From Lunularia cruciata (lineage: Eukaryota; Streptophyta; Marchantiopsida; Lunulariales; Lunulariaceae), in NCBI GenBank assembly GCA_948567375.1, contig OX419762.1:25064608-25128607 (forward strand): a stretch of 64,000 bases of DNA, in the 5' to 3' direction. The position numbers and the translations under genes are program-made. This document shows positions 13,020-23,790 of the stretch, piece after piece. The notes under the pieces are model-generated. The model saw only the letters and a list, made by a program, of their open reading frames with translations. It did no database searches and had not been told where the DNA came from. Positions within the stretch are counted from its first letter, which is position 1. The number at the start of each line of letters is the position of its first letter.

Positions 13020-13790
13020 ACAGGAGAAAGCCCAATTGGATGCAAATAAGTATCTAAAATCAAAACATATTCATTGGCAGTAATTGAGAAATTCAAAGGT
13101 AGAGTTGTAGTCAAAGGGTACACTATACAGATATAGATCTTAATGATACTTTCTCTTTAATTTTCTACATTCTACATCATTATATCAGGGGTAAATATGA
13201 AATTAGAAAAAAATGTAAATAAAGATGAGATATTTTTTTCTAAACAGAGATCTCAAGCAAGATAAATATATGTGGAGTAATCGCAAGGATTTATTGAGAA
13301 AGCACGAGAAAGAAAAGACAGATTATTTTCTGAAGTGATATATTTTGTGTATCAATATAAGCATAAGTAGCTTAGTATGAGAACTGGGATTATTATTCTT
13401 CTTTCACCTTGAGCAGGACCATTTCTGATTGTGGATTTTATTTCGTTTCAAGAGACATTCACATGATATATATATGAAACTACATACTTTCTGCATGATA
13501 TTGTAAGGCTGAGTTTATAGCTCTCACTCAAACCACACTTATTTATTTCTATTTAAGAATTTATTCTAAATTGGATGTTTTTAAATTAAAGAAAATTCAA
13601 ATCAAGTTGGATAATGTATGATGTCTTTCTATTGTTAGGAATGAAATTTATCTTTCAAGGACAATGGATGTAAAAATTCACTTCCATCTTTTACGTGTGA
13701 TAGTATCTTTGGAGTATTCTAATACTAAAAATATGATCTTATGAAAGCACTTCAAAAAAAGGCACATAGTTATGTGCAATCAATTAAGAC
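13020..13790 (+). pseudogene. Decayed Ty1/copia pol fragment (RT start and RNase H tail)
   Basis: Broken plus-strand readings align with copia pol landmarks. At 13,020-13,170 there is a PIGCKW-like start of reverse transcriptase, followed by an IEKFKGRVVVKGYT-like segment and a D-x-NDTFS-like stretch. At 13,480-13,560 a KAEFIALTQ-like motif matches the RNase H segment that usually reads AEYIALxxA. At 13,640-13,780 an SRTMDVKIHFHLLR-like segment and a KALQKK-like segment match the usual RTKHIDVRFHF and FTKALPK. The middle of reverse transcriptase, with the YVDD box, appears deleted. Stops and frameshifts are frequent. I see no LTRs, so this is an old relic. Confidence 0.6.
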
Positions 13791-15733
13791 TCCATCAAAA
13801 AGTTCACAAGGGAGTAATGGAGAAGAAATTATTTCTAGTTAACTCTTTTTTCTATCTATAGATTAAAACTGAAGCCTATCAATTGTCAGTCATGAGAGAC
13901 ATTAGTCAATCCTAAGAGACAAGGTTAATAAATCTAAAATATTAATTATAGACATTTTGAAAGCAAACCATAAACTATCAATTATTGGTCATGAGAGACA
14001 TTAATCAATTATAAGAGACAAGCTCAATAATAAAACCTAAGATATTAGTTATGTACAAGTTTAAAAAACCAAAAAAATACAAATTCTATGCAAACGAGCC
14101 AAGACTCACACTCATTAAGTTAAGTTTTGTATACACTAATGCAAAGAAAGAAAATAATTAAGATGAGTGCTAAAGAGTAATGAAGGCATAAAATTCTACG
14201 TACGTCAGCTCTTTGTATTGGATTTGTATTTACCACTTTGGTTTAATAAAAATAATCTTATTTCTTGAAGCTATGTGCATATAGCTAAATAACTCTTGAT
14301 GTCCTCATTTTCTCAAAATTAATTGTAAATTGGAGAAATATTTCTATCTACGTGAGAGACATTCAAGATCAATAATATAATAGGTTGTGAATTTAAGCTC
14401 AATACATTCCTTCTGACCCTTATCTATTTATATATCTAAGTATATTTATCTTTTTATTCTTCAAGACTTGTGTTCAATGTAAATCTTTTCTCTTGTTGTT
14501 ACTAATTATACCTTTTTGTTACCTTGATTACTTCCTCTTAATTCATGCAACTCTTCATTGACATAGTAACAAAACTCCAATAACTAGATCATTCTTATTG
14601 GCTAAATGATGAGGTTAATTTTTTCTCTAATATTAATATCCATAATTTTGGACAAGCTAATAGATTTAAAAGGGACTGAACAAGCACATCAAGAGAGAAG
14701 TTTGTTTTTAAATGCAAGGATTACTATGATATCATCACAAGGTGCCAAAGCTATTAATTCTTGTGTGCATTGACAAGAAAGGTCATCTTACTTATTGATA
14801 GGTCCCAAGCATGAAGAAGAGCTTGAGAAAAATGGAAAATCAAACACTAGAGTAAAAGGAAGTTTGATCAACTTGTTGGATTTGAGATTTTTAGTAATAA
14901 AAGAAATACATAAAAAACATTTTTAGCTTTTGAAAGTCTTATATATGTATTTGAGATGGCATATCTAAAAGAAAACATAGGTTCTTAATATCCACTAAGA
15001 CTAGAGGCTTATAAGGGTATTGATAAGAGCTTTAAAAATTCAATTCCAAATTTGAAAATATAGTCAGATTACAAAAAATAATTCATATGTTTGGTGTATT
15101 AGTAACAAGTTTTGAGTAGCTTTAACATTTTACTCTAGCTTTATCTTTATCTCTACATGTGCTTGTCTTACATTTAAGAACACATTTACAATATTTAAGA
15201 TTCTAAGTGAGCTTATTTTTCCTTGAGAGCTAAATGGGTTCCATCTTGGTAAGTGATGATCTTTTGTCTAGTTCTCACAAGTTAGACAAAACCCACATAT
15301 TTTGTGGAAGGCAAGAAGTCTTGATATATTTATAGTGTGTATGATACATCTATAAAATCCAAGAAATACTCTCAATATTCAAAATGAGGATCAAAATTTA
15401 TGAGTTGATGAACATCCTAGATACTACCACCTCAAAAGAAGCTTTGAGTATATTAAGAAGAACCATGAAGTAACCAATGTGTAGAAGCTTTGATTAGTGA
15501 GAGAGAATTGATAGTGCTAGCTGCAATATTGATGAAAGAAGGTATCAAAATGAGTCTTTAATTTCATATACTTAAATAGTTCAATACAAGATATCAAGAC
15601 TCTTACTATTGCATTATGGAAGAAGTTGAGTAAGTTTATATATTCTTAGAGACTAGACTACTTCATATGATGTTATGAAGGCCATAGAAGTCAAACTAAG
15701 AGAAGTATCTTTATGCTTGAAGAATTGACTAAT
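13791..15733. other. AT-rich intergenic sequence up to element A
   Basis: Nothing here resolves into a gene or a recognisable transposon. There is an imprecise repeat: a segment like TCAATTGTCAGTCATGAGAG near 13,877 recurs near 13,977 as TCAATTATTGGTCATGAGAG. It may be LTR or flank debris of the copia remnant. Confidence 0.35.
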
Positions 15734-16303
15734 TGTAATACCAAGAGCTAGCCATATGATCTAGATGTGAAATTTGGTTTGGTAACATCTAGAATGATGT
15801 TATACATGATGGTCAAAATAGATTAGATAGAAGTATCACCAAAAGGCAACTTATACTAATAGAGTAGGAACCAAAATATACCTGAAATCTTTGACGGCAA
15901 TTTTGGAGCCTAAATGGATGAATTAGGCCTTGAAAATGTGCAGACCCCCCCCCCCAATGGAGAAAAGGCTGGACTTTCCTTCTCCCTGCTTTTTCTTGTC
16001 TAAAGCTTTCCAATGGTACCTTACTCACATGATTCTAAGATTCCTACAGGAAGAATCCCTAAAAGATTCCCTCCGGGTAAAGCTTGTTTGACCAACCAGA
16101 TAGGACCTAGACCAGACATGTCACCAATCCAAGTGTGGAGATTGCTAAAACATCACCTATTTGTGTGCCTAATCCTATGGTGGAGCTTCCTTGGAGGAGA
16201 TCCTCTTTGTCTATATAATAAAGAGAATGTGCTCCTTTGGGGCATTGAATGTTTGAGTGTGTAATCTGTGTATTCTCTCTTCTCTTGTCCTCGGAGTATT
16301 ACA
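15734..16303 (+). repeat. 5' LTR of element A
   Basis: This 570-bp LTR starts TGTAATAC and ends GTATTACA, a perfect 8-bp terminal inverted repeat with TG...CA ends. A TATA box (CTATATAATA) lies at 16,211-16,220. A run of C residues sits near 15,945-15,957. It repeats at 21,432-22,182. Confidence 0.9.
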
Positions 16304-16304
16304 A

Positions 16305-16316
16305 TGGTATCAGAGC
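16305..16316 (+). promoter_or_regulatory. Primer-binding site, initiator Met-tRNA
   Basis: TGGTATCAGAGC, one base after the 5' LTR, is the classic complement of the 3' end of plant initiator methionine tRNA. It primes minus-strand DNA synthesis. Confidence 0.92.
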
Positions 16317-17004
16317 AAGAGCAAGTGTTTTATTCCAAGAGAGTAGATCACCCCTCTTGGAAGAGCACAAACTACTAAAACTGAGTAATTTGAGGTGTAG
16401 AACATAGAGTAATTGCTAGACTTATGAAGGACTTTAGAGAGCAGATGGGATGGATCCGCCAAGAGGATAATTTCCCACACCTAACTTTCTATTCTCAAAT
16501 CCATTCCACATCAAGGTTATGTACATCCAGCATGAGCAGATGAGGGTATCGCTATTTTATCACTTTGGTACAGACTTCATGTACAGGATGATGAACTCAC
16601 CAAACCTGGTGATTCTAACAATGGTGATATATGATAGAGAGTGGGATTTGACAATCTACATTCTATTATGATAATATGGATATGAATGTCCCAAATCCTC
16701 TCCCTTTCAACACTCAAGTAGAAATCCGTAATGTAGTTAGACCGAAAGTGATGTTTAGAGATTTTGTAGTAAGGAATTTTGGTGAGGAGTATTATCAATG
16801 AGTGATAGCTTTTGAGGTCCCAATGGTAGTTCTAATAGTTCATGCACCTTCCAGAGTGATCATATTGACTCTATATTGAAGTAGACATTAGCAATTGAGT
16901 GTTGCATGAACTATGGATCCGCAATTGCAAGAGCTATGGATCCGCAATTGCAAGAGCTGGTGCAAGGAATGCAAGGGATGTTGAATGAATTTTGAGAGAT
17001 TACG

Positions 17005-18020
17005 ATGACCATGGAGAAATTACAAAGTCAAGTGCAGATCCTCAAGAACTATCAAGCCATGCAAGAAGAAGAGCCGTCTCAAAACCCAATACCTACAACT
17101 GAAGTTCTTGGAGAGGCACTTGTGCCTACAAACCCTATCAACAATGAAGCCACATTGCTACTCCGGATGAAAAAGACCTGTAACATTGAGCCTTACAAGG
17201 GGTAGCGTATGATGGGAGTAGTGGAAAATTGGATCTCGAGAATGAATCAATATTTCCAATTGTTCTCAACAGAGATCACGGAGCATGCTGTAGGCGTGTT
17301 TGCATGTGGGTTCTTGACCAATAAAGCCCTCACATGGTATGATGCTTGGGAAATATCCATGTTGACAAAGAGAAGGGAGGTCACATGGACAACAATGCAA
17401 GAAGGATTGTTGAAGAATTTCCAATCAATGGATTCTGTGTAGATGGCTCAAACTCAATCATGGGGATTGAGGCAAAAGAATAGCGTACAAGAGTATGTGG
17501 AGGCATTTCTAGATCTACAAGTCGCAATAACCAACATGAGTCTAATAGAGACTCTTGACAATTTCAAATGAGGGTTGAAGGAGCGGATTTGCCAAGAACT
17601 CATGGTGCAAAATCCTTGCATGGTATTTGAAGCCATTGCTTGTGCACAGAGAATAGCAAGAGCATTAGGTGGAGGTGAAGGAGTAGTTCCACCTCAACAT
17701 TATCTGGCAAAAATGCCACATATGGGTGGACCAATACTAATGGAATTGGGCAACCTTTGATTTCGAGATTGAGGAGCACAACCAATTCAAGAGGAGCGTG
17801 GACGGGTAAAAGAACAAAGAGATGGAGTCCCACAAGGAGAAGGAACTCAAGGAGAACAACGCCATTGTTACAATTGTGGCCGTATTGGACACATATCTAC
17901 CAACTATTGCACTCGTTTCCCTAGAGGCCCTCGGCCTTCATACATGCAATCTTTGAACAACTTGGAGAGGTACATTGAAGAGGAGGAGGTGGAAATCACT
18001 TCGGAAAACATAGATCATTA
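17005..18020 (+). pseudogene. Gag of element A
   Basis: Gag would form the particle that packages element RNA. The frame starting at 17,005 has a short coiled-coil-like start, then a stop (TAG at 17,203). The next frame, 17,209-17,442, carries the retrotransposon gag core (WISRMNQYF, FLTNKALTWYD and TWTTMQEGLLKNF motifs). A CCHC zinc knuckle, reading CYNCGRIGHISTNYC, lies at 17,866-17,910 for RNA binding. Internal TAG and TGA codons interrupt it at several points, so no full-length Gag can be made. Confidence 0.85.
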
Positions 18021-18119
18021 GTAAATGTACCTTGTGGCCTAACTGGCTAAATAAGGAAATAGAGAAGCAAGGGAAGGAAGAAGACTAATGCGCAAAGATC
18101 CCAAAAGACAACCTCACAA

Positions 18120-18680
18120 TTGATTGTTGTGAATGGAATCCTAGAAGGTAATCAAGTAAGAGTATCAATAGATCCAAGAGCAATAGAGAATTTCTTGTCT
18201 TGCTCTGTTGCAATAAGATTGGGAATGGATCTAGAGAGAGATTGGAGTGAAGAAGTAGAGTTACCTAATGGGCAAATAGAGAGGATTGAATCATTACCTA
18301 GACGTGTAACACTCTATGTAGGAGAATATCAGGAAGCAATTGAGTGGCAAGTGATACAATTAGCTTGATATGATGCAATCTTAGGCATGCTATGGATAGA
18401 GTATTACAACCCTATGGTATATTGGAGGAAGAAAGTAGTGAGAACCCACCAATGGTCAATCATTGGGGTTAAAGAAAAATCACACAAGCAGAAACTACCT
18501 CTATATGTCATAGGGATGGCAACTGTCTGTAAGACCGATAGATGTTTCATGGGTCTAATAAGAGAAGTCCAGAGTGTACAACTTGATGGACAAATTCTTG
18601 AGAAATTGAAGAATGTGGTGGATGAGTTTCAAGATGTTTTTCCTATGATCTACCCTCAAGATTACCACCAAAAAGGCAAG
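18120..18680 (+). pseudogene. Retroviral-type aspartic protease of element A
   Basis: The reading from 18,120 (IVVNGILEGNQVRVSID) matches the start of gypsy pepsin-like proteases, which normally read L-I-D-S-G-A at the active site. Here the triad region reads SIDPRAIENF, so the D-S/T-G motif is degraded. A second segment at 18,370-18,440 matches the usual ILGMxWL. A TGA at 18,366 separates the two parts. A linker leading to reverse transcriptase follows. Confidence 0.7.
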
Positions 18681-18689
18681 TAGATCATA

Positions 18690-19440
18690 AAATTGAGACA
18701 CTCCCGGGGAAGACACCTCCTTGTAAGGCCCCATATCGCCTATCACCTCATGAGTTTGAGGAGTTTAAGATTCAAATTGAGGAGATGCTGTAGAAAGGGT
18801 TCATCTAACCTAGCGTATCACCATATGAGGCTCTTGTCTTGTTTGTGAAGAAGAAAAATGGTACAATGTGCATGTGCATTGATTATCGAGGTCTCAATCA
18901 GCAAACAATGAAGAACAAATACCCCTTACCTTGCATGGATGACCTATTTGATCAATTCCATGGAGTGAGATACTTCACCAAATTTGCGGAGCGGTTACAA
19001 TCAAATCCGAATTGCCGAGGAAGATGTGTACAAAACCAAGTATGGCCACTTTGAGTATCTTGTGATGCCTTTTGGCCTCACCAATGCACCTACCACTTTC
19101 ATGAGTCTAATGAATGACATATTTTTTCCATACTTGGATAAGTTTGTTATCCTCTTCTTGGACAATATCTTAGTATATAGTAGCACAATGATGGAACACA
19201 AACAACATCTACAAGAGGTCCTCCAAATTCTAAGATAGAATCAATTGTACACCAAAATCTCAAAGTGCAAGTTTGGCAAGTCTGAAGTAGACTACTTGGG
19301 GCATAAAGTAAGTGCAAAGGGTATTCAAGTATTGACGGATAAAATAGAGGTCATTCAAAAAATGGAGTGCCCCAGAAGATCAGACTTAACTCAAGAGCTT
19401 CTTGGGGTTGACAGGATTCTATTGTAGATTTGTCAAGGAC
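18690..19440 (+). pseudogene. Reverse transcriptase of element A
   Basis: This domain would copy element RNA into DNA. Recognisable blocks are [19 protein letters not shown] (from 18,842), [40 protein letters not shown] and FLDNILVYS. The catalytic FLDD box reads FLDN at 19,155-19,166, so the second essential aspartate is lost by a G-to-A change. Stops occur at about 18,792, 18,807 and 19,236, and frameshifts near 19,000 and 19,390. Confidence 0.88.
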
Positions 19441-19479
19441 TTCTCCAAGGTTGCATAGCCTTTAACGGCACTACTTGGC

Positions 19480-20024
19480 AAGGGGAAGAAGTGGACATGG
19501 GGAACCACACAAGAGTTAGTCTTTCAAGAATTGAAATCCGCCTTGCTACATGTAGTAATCTTGAAGTGATATGACCCAAAACGTCAAATCAAGTTAGCTA
19601 TAGATGCATCAGGCATAGCAATATGAGCAGTCCTACAACAAGAGTGGCATGACCGATGGCATCCAATTGCATATTTCTCTCAAAAGCTGTTACCGGCAGA
19701 GCGCAACTACCACACCACAAAATGAGAAGAGCTAGCCATCATTTTGGCAACCAAGCATTGGAAGCACTATTTGGGTGAGAAGGCATTTGTAGTAGAGATA
19801 GACCACAAACCTCTAGTCTACCTCGAGACGCAGAGGGATCAATCTCATCGCCAAATTTGGTTGGCAAAGTGGCTACAATGCTTCAACATGACAATCATCT
19901 ACGTGGAAGGTAAGAAGCAACTTGCAGATGCATTCACCCACATGCCAATGGCCAACAACTTGGTGGTAGAGGTTAAGATTAACCTTGAATTCTGGCTGCT
20001 ACAAAAACTGATCCATAGATTGTA
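19480..20024 (+). pseudogene. RNase H of element A
   Basis: The reading contains IKLAIDASG (first catalytic Asp) near 19,590, a KxEELAIILA segment near 19,720-19,750 (catalytic Glu), VVEIDHKPLVYLE near 19,790-19,830 (catalytic Asp) and ADAFTHMP near 19,927 (usual ADALSR). Stops at about 19,626 and 19,723 interrupt it. The domain would degrade the RNA strand of the hybrid. Confidence 0.82.
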
Positions 20025-20027
20025 GAA

Positions 20028-21180
20028 GTGCAATCATCCAAAGGTGTCACCAGCACCCAAGGACTCACCTTTTGTGATGGCAGATTATGGATCCCAAATG
20101 TCCCAAAATTACGCACCACCATTCTAGTAGAATGTCATGATTTGGCCATTACAGGTCATGTCGGACTGGACAAGACTTTGGATGTAGTCAAACGCCATTA
20201 CTATTGGCCTAAGATGAGCAACAACATGATGGACTATGTGTGCAACCGCTTACTTTATCAATGGAACAAAGCTTCTAATTAAGCTCCTGCAGGGCTCCTT
20301 CAACCTCTCCTCACTCCTAACCAACGTTGGGAACAAGTGAGTATGGATCTTGTCTATGAATTACCCAAGACCACCTCAGGGTTTGACTCTATTGTGGTCT
20401 TTGTGGACTGGCTCAGCAAAATGATTCATGTATGCCCTACCACCAAGGATATGACCGCTCCACAACTAGCTCAATTATACTTAGATGCAGTCTTTTCTCA
20501 CCATGGCTTGTCTAGAGTACTCATCATCGATAGAGGCACCCAATTCACCAATTTGTTTTAGAAAACACTCTTTGGTTTCTTCAAAACCAAGTTGGCCATG
20601 TCCACAACTTACCACCCACAAATAGATGGCCAAACAGAGCGGGCTAATCGCACAATTGAAGACCTAATAGCGGCTTCACCGTAGAAGAGCAAGAGAGGTG
20701 GGACACCCTTCTCCCATTGGTGGAATTTGCTTACAACAATTCAATGAATGCATCTATCCAAGTCACTTCGTTCTTTCTCATGTATGGTGATCATCCCTTC
20801 ACACCTTCTAGCTTGATGAAGATCCGTTCAATGGCTACCAGGGTTGATGTAGTCAACACATTTGTTTCTAGAATCCAAGAAGGTGTGGAGAGCGCCAAAC
20901 ACAAATTACAGATTGCACAAAATTGATAGAAGCAGTATGCCGATGCACACCATAGGCACATGGAGTTCAATGTTGGGGATCAAGTGTGGCTATTGACAAC
21001 CAACCTCACATTAGTTTGACCTCGTAAGCTCAAACCTCGTTATATTGGGCCTTTCTTGATTCTTCATCGCGTTGGTGTTGTGGCCTATCACCTTGAGCTA
21101 CCACCACACATGAAGATCCATCTAGTGTTGAATGTCTCCTCACTACACAGATATGCTCCCCAATCAGGCCAGGGTCATTC
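20028..21180 (+). pseudogene. Integrase of element A
   Basis: The N-terminal HHCC finger is recognisable (ECHDLAITGHVGLDKTLD at about 20,130-20,180) but its CxxC pair is partly lost (VCNRLLYQ). The catalytic core starts at SMDLVYELP (20,337). The second Asp lies in IIDRGTQF and the Glu in [15 protein letters not shown]. The core is cut by TAG codons at about 20,559 and 20,682. The C-terminal part continues through VEFAYNNS and a beta-rich region ending near VVAYHLELP. Confidence 0.85.
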
Positions 21181-21199
21181 CGTAGAAGACATTTGACCT

Positions 21200-21410
21200 T
21201 GTCCGACACTCATTGATAGTATAGAGGAATATGAAGTAGAGCGGATTCTCCAAAACCGCATGCGTGGTACTTGCCATCCGCGGGTGGACTATCTAGTACA
21301 ATGGAAAGGTTACCCCCTCTATGAAGCAACCTAGGAGCCTATTGCCAATTTGACACATGCACCAATGTTGGTGCAAGCATTTGAGCAACAATTGCACAAT
21401 GAGGATGTTG
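21200..21410 (+). pseudogene. Chromodomain at the integrase C terminus of element A
   Basis: The reading EEYEVERIL, then PRVDYLVQWKGYP with a following WEP-like position (now TAG-E-P), is a chromodomain. In chromoviruses it tethers integrase to modified histones and steers insertion to heterochromatin. One stop replaces the conserved tryptophan. Confidence 0.85.
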
Positions 21411-21416
21411 CATCTT

Positions 21417-21430
21417 AAAAGGAAGGAGAT
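21417..21430 (+). promoter_or_regulatory. Polypurine tract of element A
   Basis: AAAAGGAAGGAGAT directly precedes the 3' LTR and is the expected plus-strand primer. Confidence 0.88.
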
Positions 21431-21431
21431 C

Positions 21432-22182
21432 TATAATACCAAGAGCTAGCCATATGATCTAGATGTGAAATTTGGTTTGGTAGTATCTAGAATGAGGTTA
21501 TACATGATGGTTAAAATAGATCAGATAGAAGTATCACCAAAAGAGTACATCTACTAATAGGGCAAAAACCAAAATAGACTTCAGAACCTTAGAACCAATA
21601 GCTAGACATATGATTTAAAGGTGAGAATTGGTTTGGTCACATCTGGAAGGATGTTACACATGATGGACTAAACAGATCAGATAGAAGTATCACCAAAAGG
21701 GGACTTCTACTAATAGAGTAGGAACCAAAATATGCCTAAAATCTTTGAAGGCAATTTTGTAGGCCTAAACGGATGAATTAGGCCTTGAAAATGTGCAGAT
21801 CTCCCCCCTCCCCTCCTCCTCCAAATGGATGAAAGGCTGGACTTCCCTCCCCCTACTTTTTCTTGTTGAGAGCTTTCCAATGGTACCTTACTCATGTGAT
21901 TCTGATGTTCTTATAGGAAGATTCCCTAAAGATTCCCTCTGGTCAAAGCTTGTTTGACCAACCAGATAGGACCTAGACCAGACATGTCACCAATCCAAGT
22001 AAGTAATCCAAGGGTGGAGCTTGTTGACACATCACTTATCTGTGTACCTAATCCTATCGTGGGGCTTCCTTGGAGGAGATCCTCTTTGTCTATATAATAA
22101 AGAGAAGTTGTTCCTTTGGGGCATCAACTGTTTGAGTGTGTAATCTGTGTTTTCTCTCTTCTTTTGTCCTTGAAGTATTTCA
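21432..22182 (+). repeat. 3' LTR of element A, with internal tandem duplication
   Basis: It matches the 5' LTR (first bases TATAATACC instead of TGTAATACC, last bases GTATTTCA instead of GTATTACA) but is about 180 bp longer. The first about 155 bp of the LTR are present twice in tandem (about 21,432-21,590 and 21,590-21,730), visible as two runs of AGATAGAAGTATCACCAAAA. A TATA box sits at 22,090-22,098. Confidence 0.85.
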
Positions 22183-22946
22183 ATAATAAAAATAACACCA
22201 AATTAACACCAAAAACATTAGACAAAGAACAAGACATAAGAAGATTAAATCTTTCTCAAAAGTAGCAAACATTTCAAAATGTGATAAAGTACTTCAAGAA
22301 ACTCATTTTAGAGTCAAAGAAAAACTGAAGTATTCAAGGAAATAGTTTCATAATCGGTGCTAGAAAGAAAAAAAATCAGCATTAGTTTTTATCATGATCA
22401 ATTTCTACATTGTGCTCTAAAATGGTTCAAAAGCAAAGATAACAAGGTATTCTTAACATATATACTTGTAATAAAACTAGAGCAAATTTAGCCTTACAAA
22501 CTTCTAAATAGCAAACATTCATTCTTCATATTATATATGACACTTCAATAAAATAATCTTTGTACAAAGACTTATCTATGTCAAAGCATATTATTATCAT
22601 TTATTCTACTACTTCAAAGTTGAGAATTTACAAACTAACATTTAACCTTGGAAAAGTGATGGATATAAAGCTCAAGATGAATGTGATATCCACCTCAAAC
22701 TATCATCTAGTGACATATGGACTCTCACTTTGTATGATGCATACTTAGTATAATTCAAAATCTATTTGATACATACTTAGTATGATTCATAATCTACTTA
22801 GTATAGGATGCTTTACATCTAATAGTCATATTGTCAATTTCCATATAAGTGATTACAATATAGTAGATCCAAGTGGATATATACAAGCCAAGGATGATAA
22901 AGGTTGATAAATCTACAAACTATAAGGATTAGGTAGAGGTTAAAAT
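22183..22946. other. AT-rich spacer between element A and element F
   Basis: No gene or transposon domain is recognisable. The short open frame at 22,560-22,748 has no recognisable homology. Direct repeats of a CATACTTAGTAT-like motif occur around 22,740-22,800. Confidence 0.4.
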
Positions 22947-23287
22947 TGTAACAAACCAAGGAGAGAATAAGAGAATGGAATATCGGAGTTGAAAGTAACA
23001 TTGAAACTCTCAATTGAAGGAAACTCCAAATGCCTAGCATGAGCTGAGGCCTTGATATTAATAGGACACCTAAGTACAAGGTTCTCAAGAAGCTTCCAAG
23101 GAAGATTTCTTCCTAAAGACGCCTTTCTTGGAGTGCAAGCTAAGCTAGCCATTAACTTGGCATACAAGTTACTGGAAGCTTCCTAGATGCTTCTTGAATA
23201 TTCTTAGTTTATGCTGGTTTACCTCCTTTTGGTATATCAAGTTGATTCAACTAACTCTTTTTCTAACTACATATTAATATAAATTAT
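22947..23287 (-). repeat. LTR of chromovirus F (same family as B, C and E), partly deleted
   Basis: On the plus strand it begins TGTAACAAACCAAGGAGAG and continues with the family text (CTCCAAATGCCTAGCATGAG, then AAGCTTC repeats). It is shorter than the 424-bp copies at 35,509 and 49,841 because some GAAGCTTC repeats are missing. A perfect three-unit heat-shock motif, TTCTTGAATATTC, is at 23,191-23,203. Confidence 0.7.
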
Positions 23288-23790
23288 CCCGCCGCTAGTT
23301 GGTGGTGTCCTTATTGCCATGGACTCTTTGAATTCTTGGATAGTTGCTTGTGCATTTTAGAGATGAGAACAAGATTCCTATGTGGCATCAAGCAAAGGAT
23401 ATACTTTCCAAAGGATCTTAAATTGAGTGTGTTGTTGGTAGCCACATTGGATATCATGAAATGTAACTTTTTTTAAATTTGTATTTTTCATGATCATTAA
23501 TAGAGATTAAAGGAAGAGGAGGCTAGGTACAAGGAGAGAAGGAGGTTGTTAGAAATAAAAGGTTTTAACTTTGAGATATAGAAAGCAAGATGGATCTTCA
23601 TGTGACCAAGAAGAGCAATTTTATAGGCAACATGTGAAATGATCTAAATAATATAAAATAGACCTATCCAATTAGGAGCAACTTTACAAACTTGGGTGTC
23701 AAGAGTGAGAGGAAGGTAACTAAATGAGAGCATACCCTTATTACTTATCTGAAAGGTGAGTGTAAAACCTCACCTCTTTCCAAGGTACAC
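23288..23790 (-). pseudogene. Integrase C terminus and chromodomain remnant of chromovirus F
   Basis: This stretch aligns by eye with 50,264-50,740 of element C: the polypurine tract and chromodomain end next to the LTR, the integrase C terminus further in. The minus-strand reading is full of stops. Similarity ends near 23,790, so only the 3' end of the element survives here. Confidence 0.6.

Larger units (their letters stand above)
15734..22182 (+). mobile_element. Ty3/gypsy chromovirus, full length but inactive (element A)
   Basis: The complete architecture is visible: 5' LTR, Met-tRNA primer-binding site, gag with zinc knuckle, protease, reverse transcriptase, RNase H, integrase, chromodomain, polypurine tract and 3' LTR. 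Flanking pentamers CTAAT (15,729-15,733) and ATAAT (22,183-22,187) are a target-site duplication with one mismatch. The domain order and the chromodomain after integrase place it among plant chromoviruses. Numerous in-frame stops and some frameshifts break every gene, so it cannot move on its own. Many stops are TAG or TAA where the family has CAG, CAA or TGG, as expected from cytosine deamination on either strand. Confidence 0.9.

Noticed and set aside
20028-21180. Endogenous pararetrovirus rather than retrotransposon
   Set aside because: Integrase, LTRs, target duplication and chromodomain are present and no movement-protein or coat motif is seen, so this is a Ty3/gypsy element.
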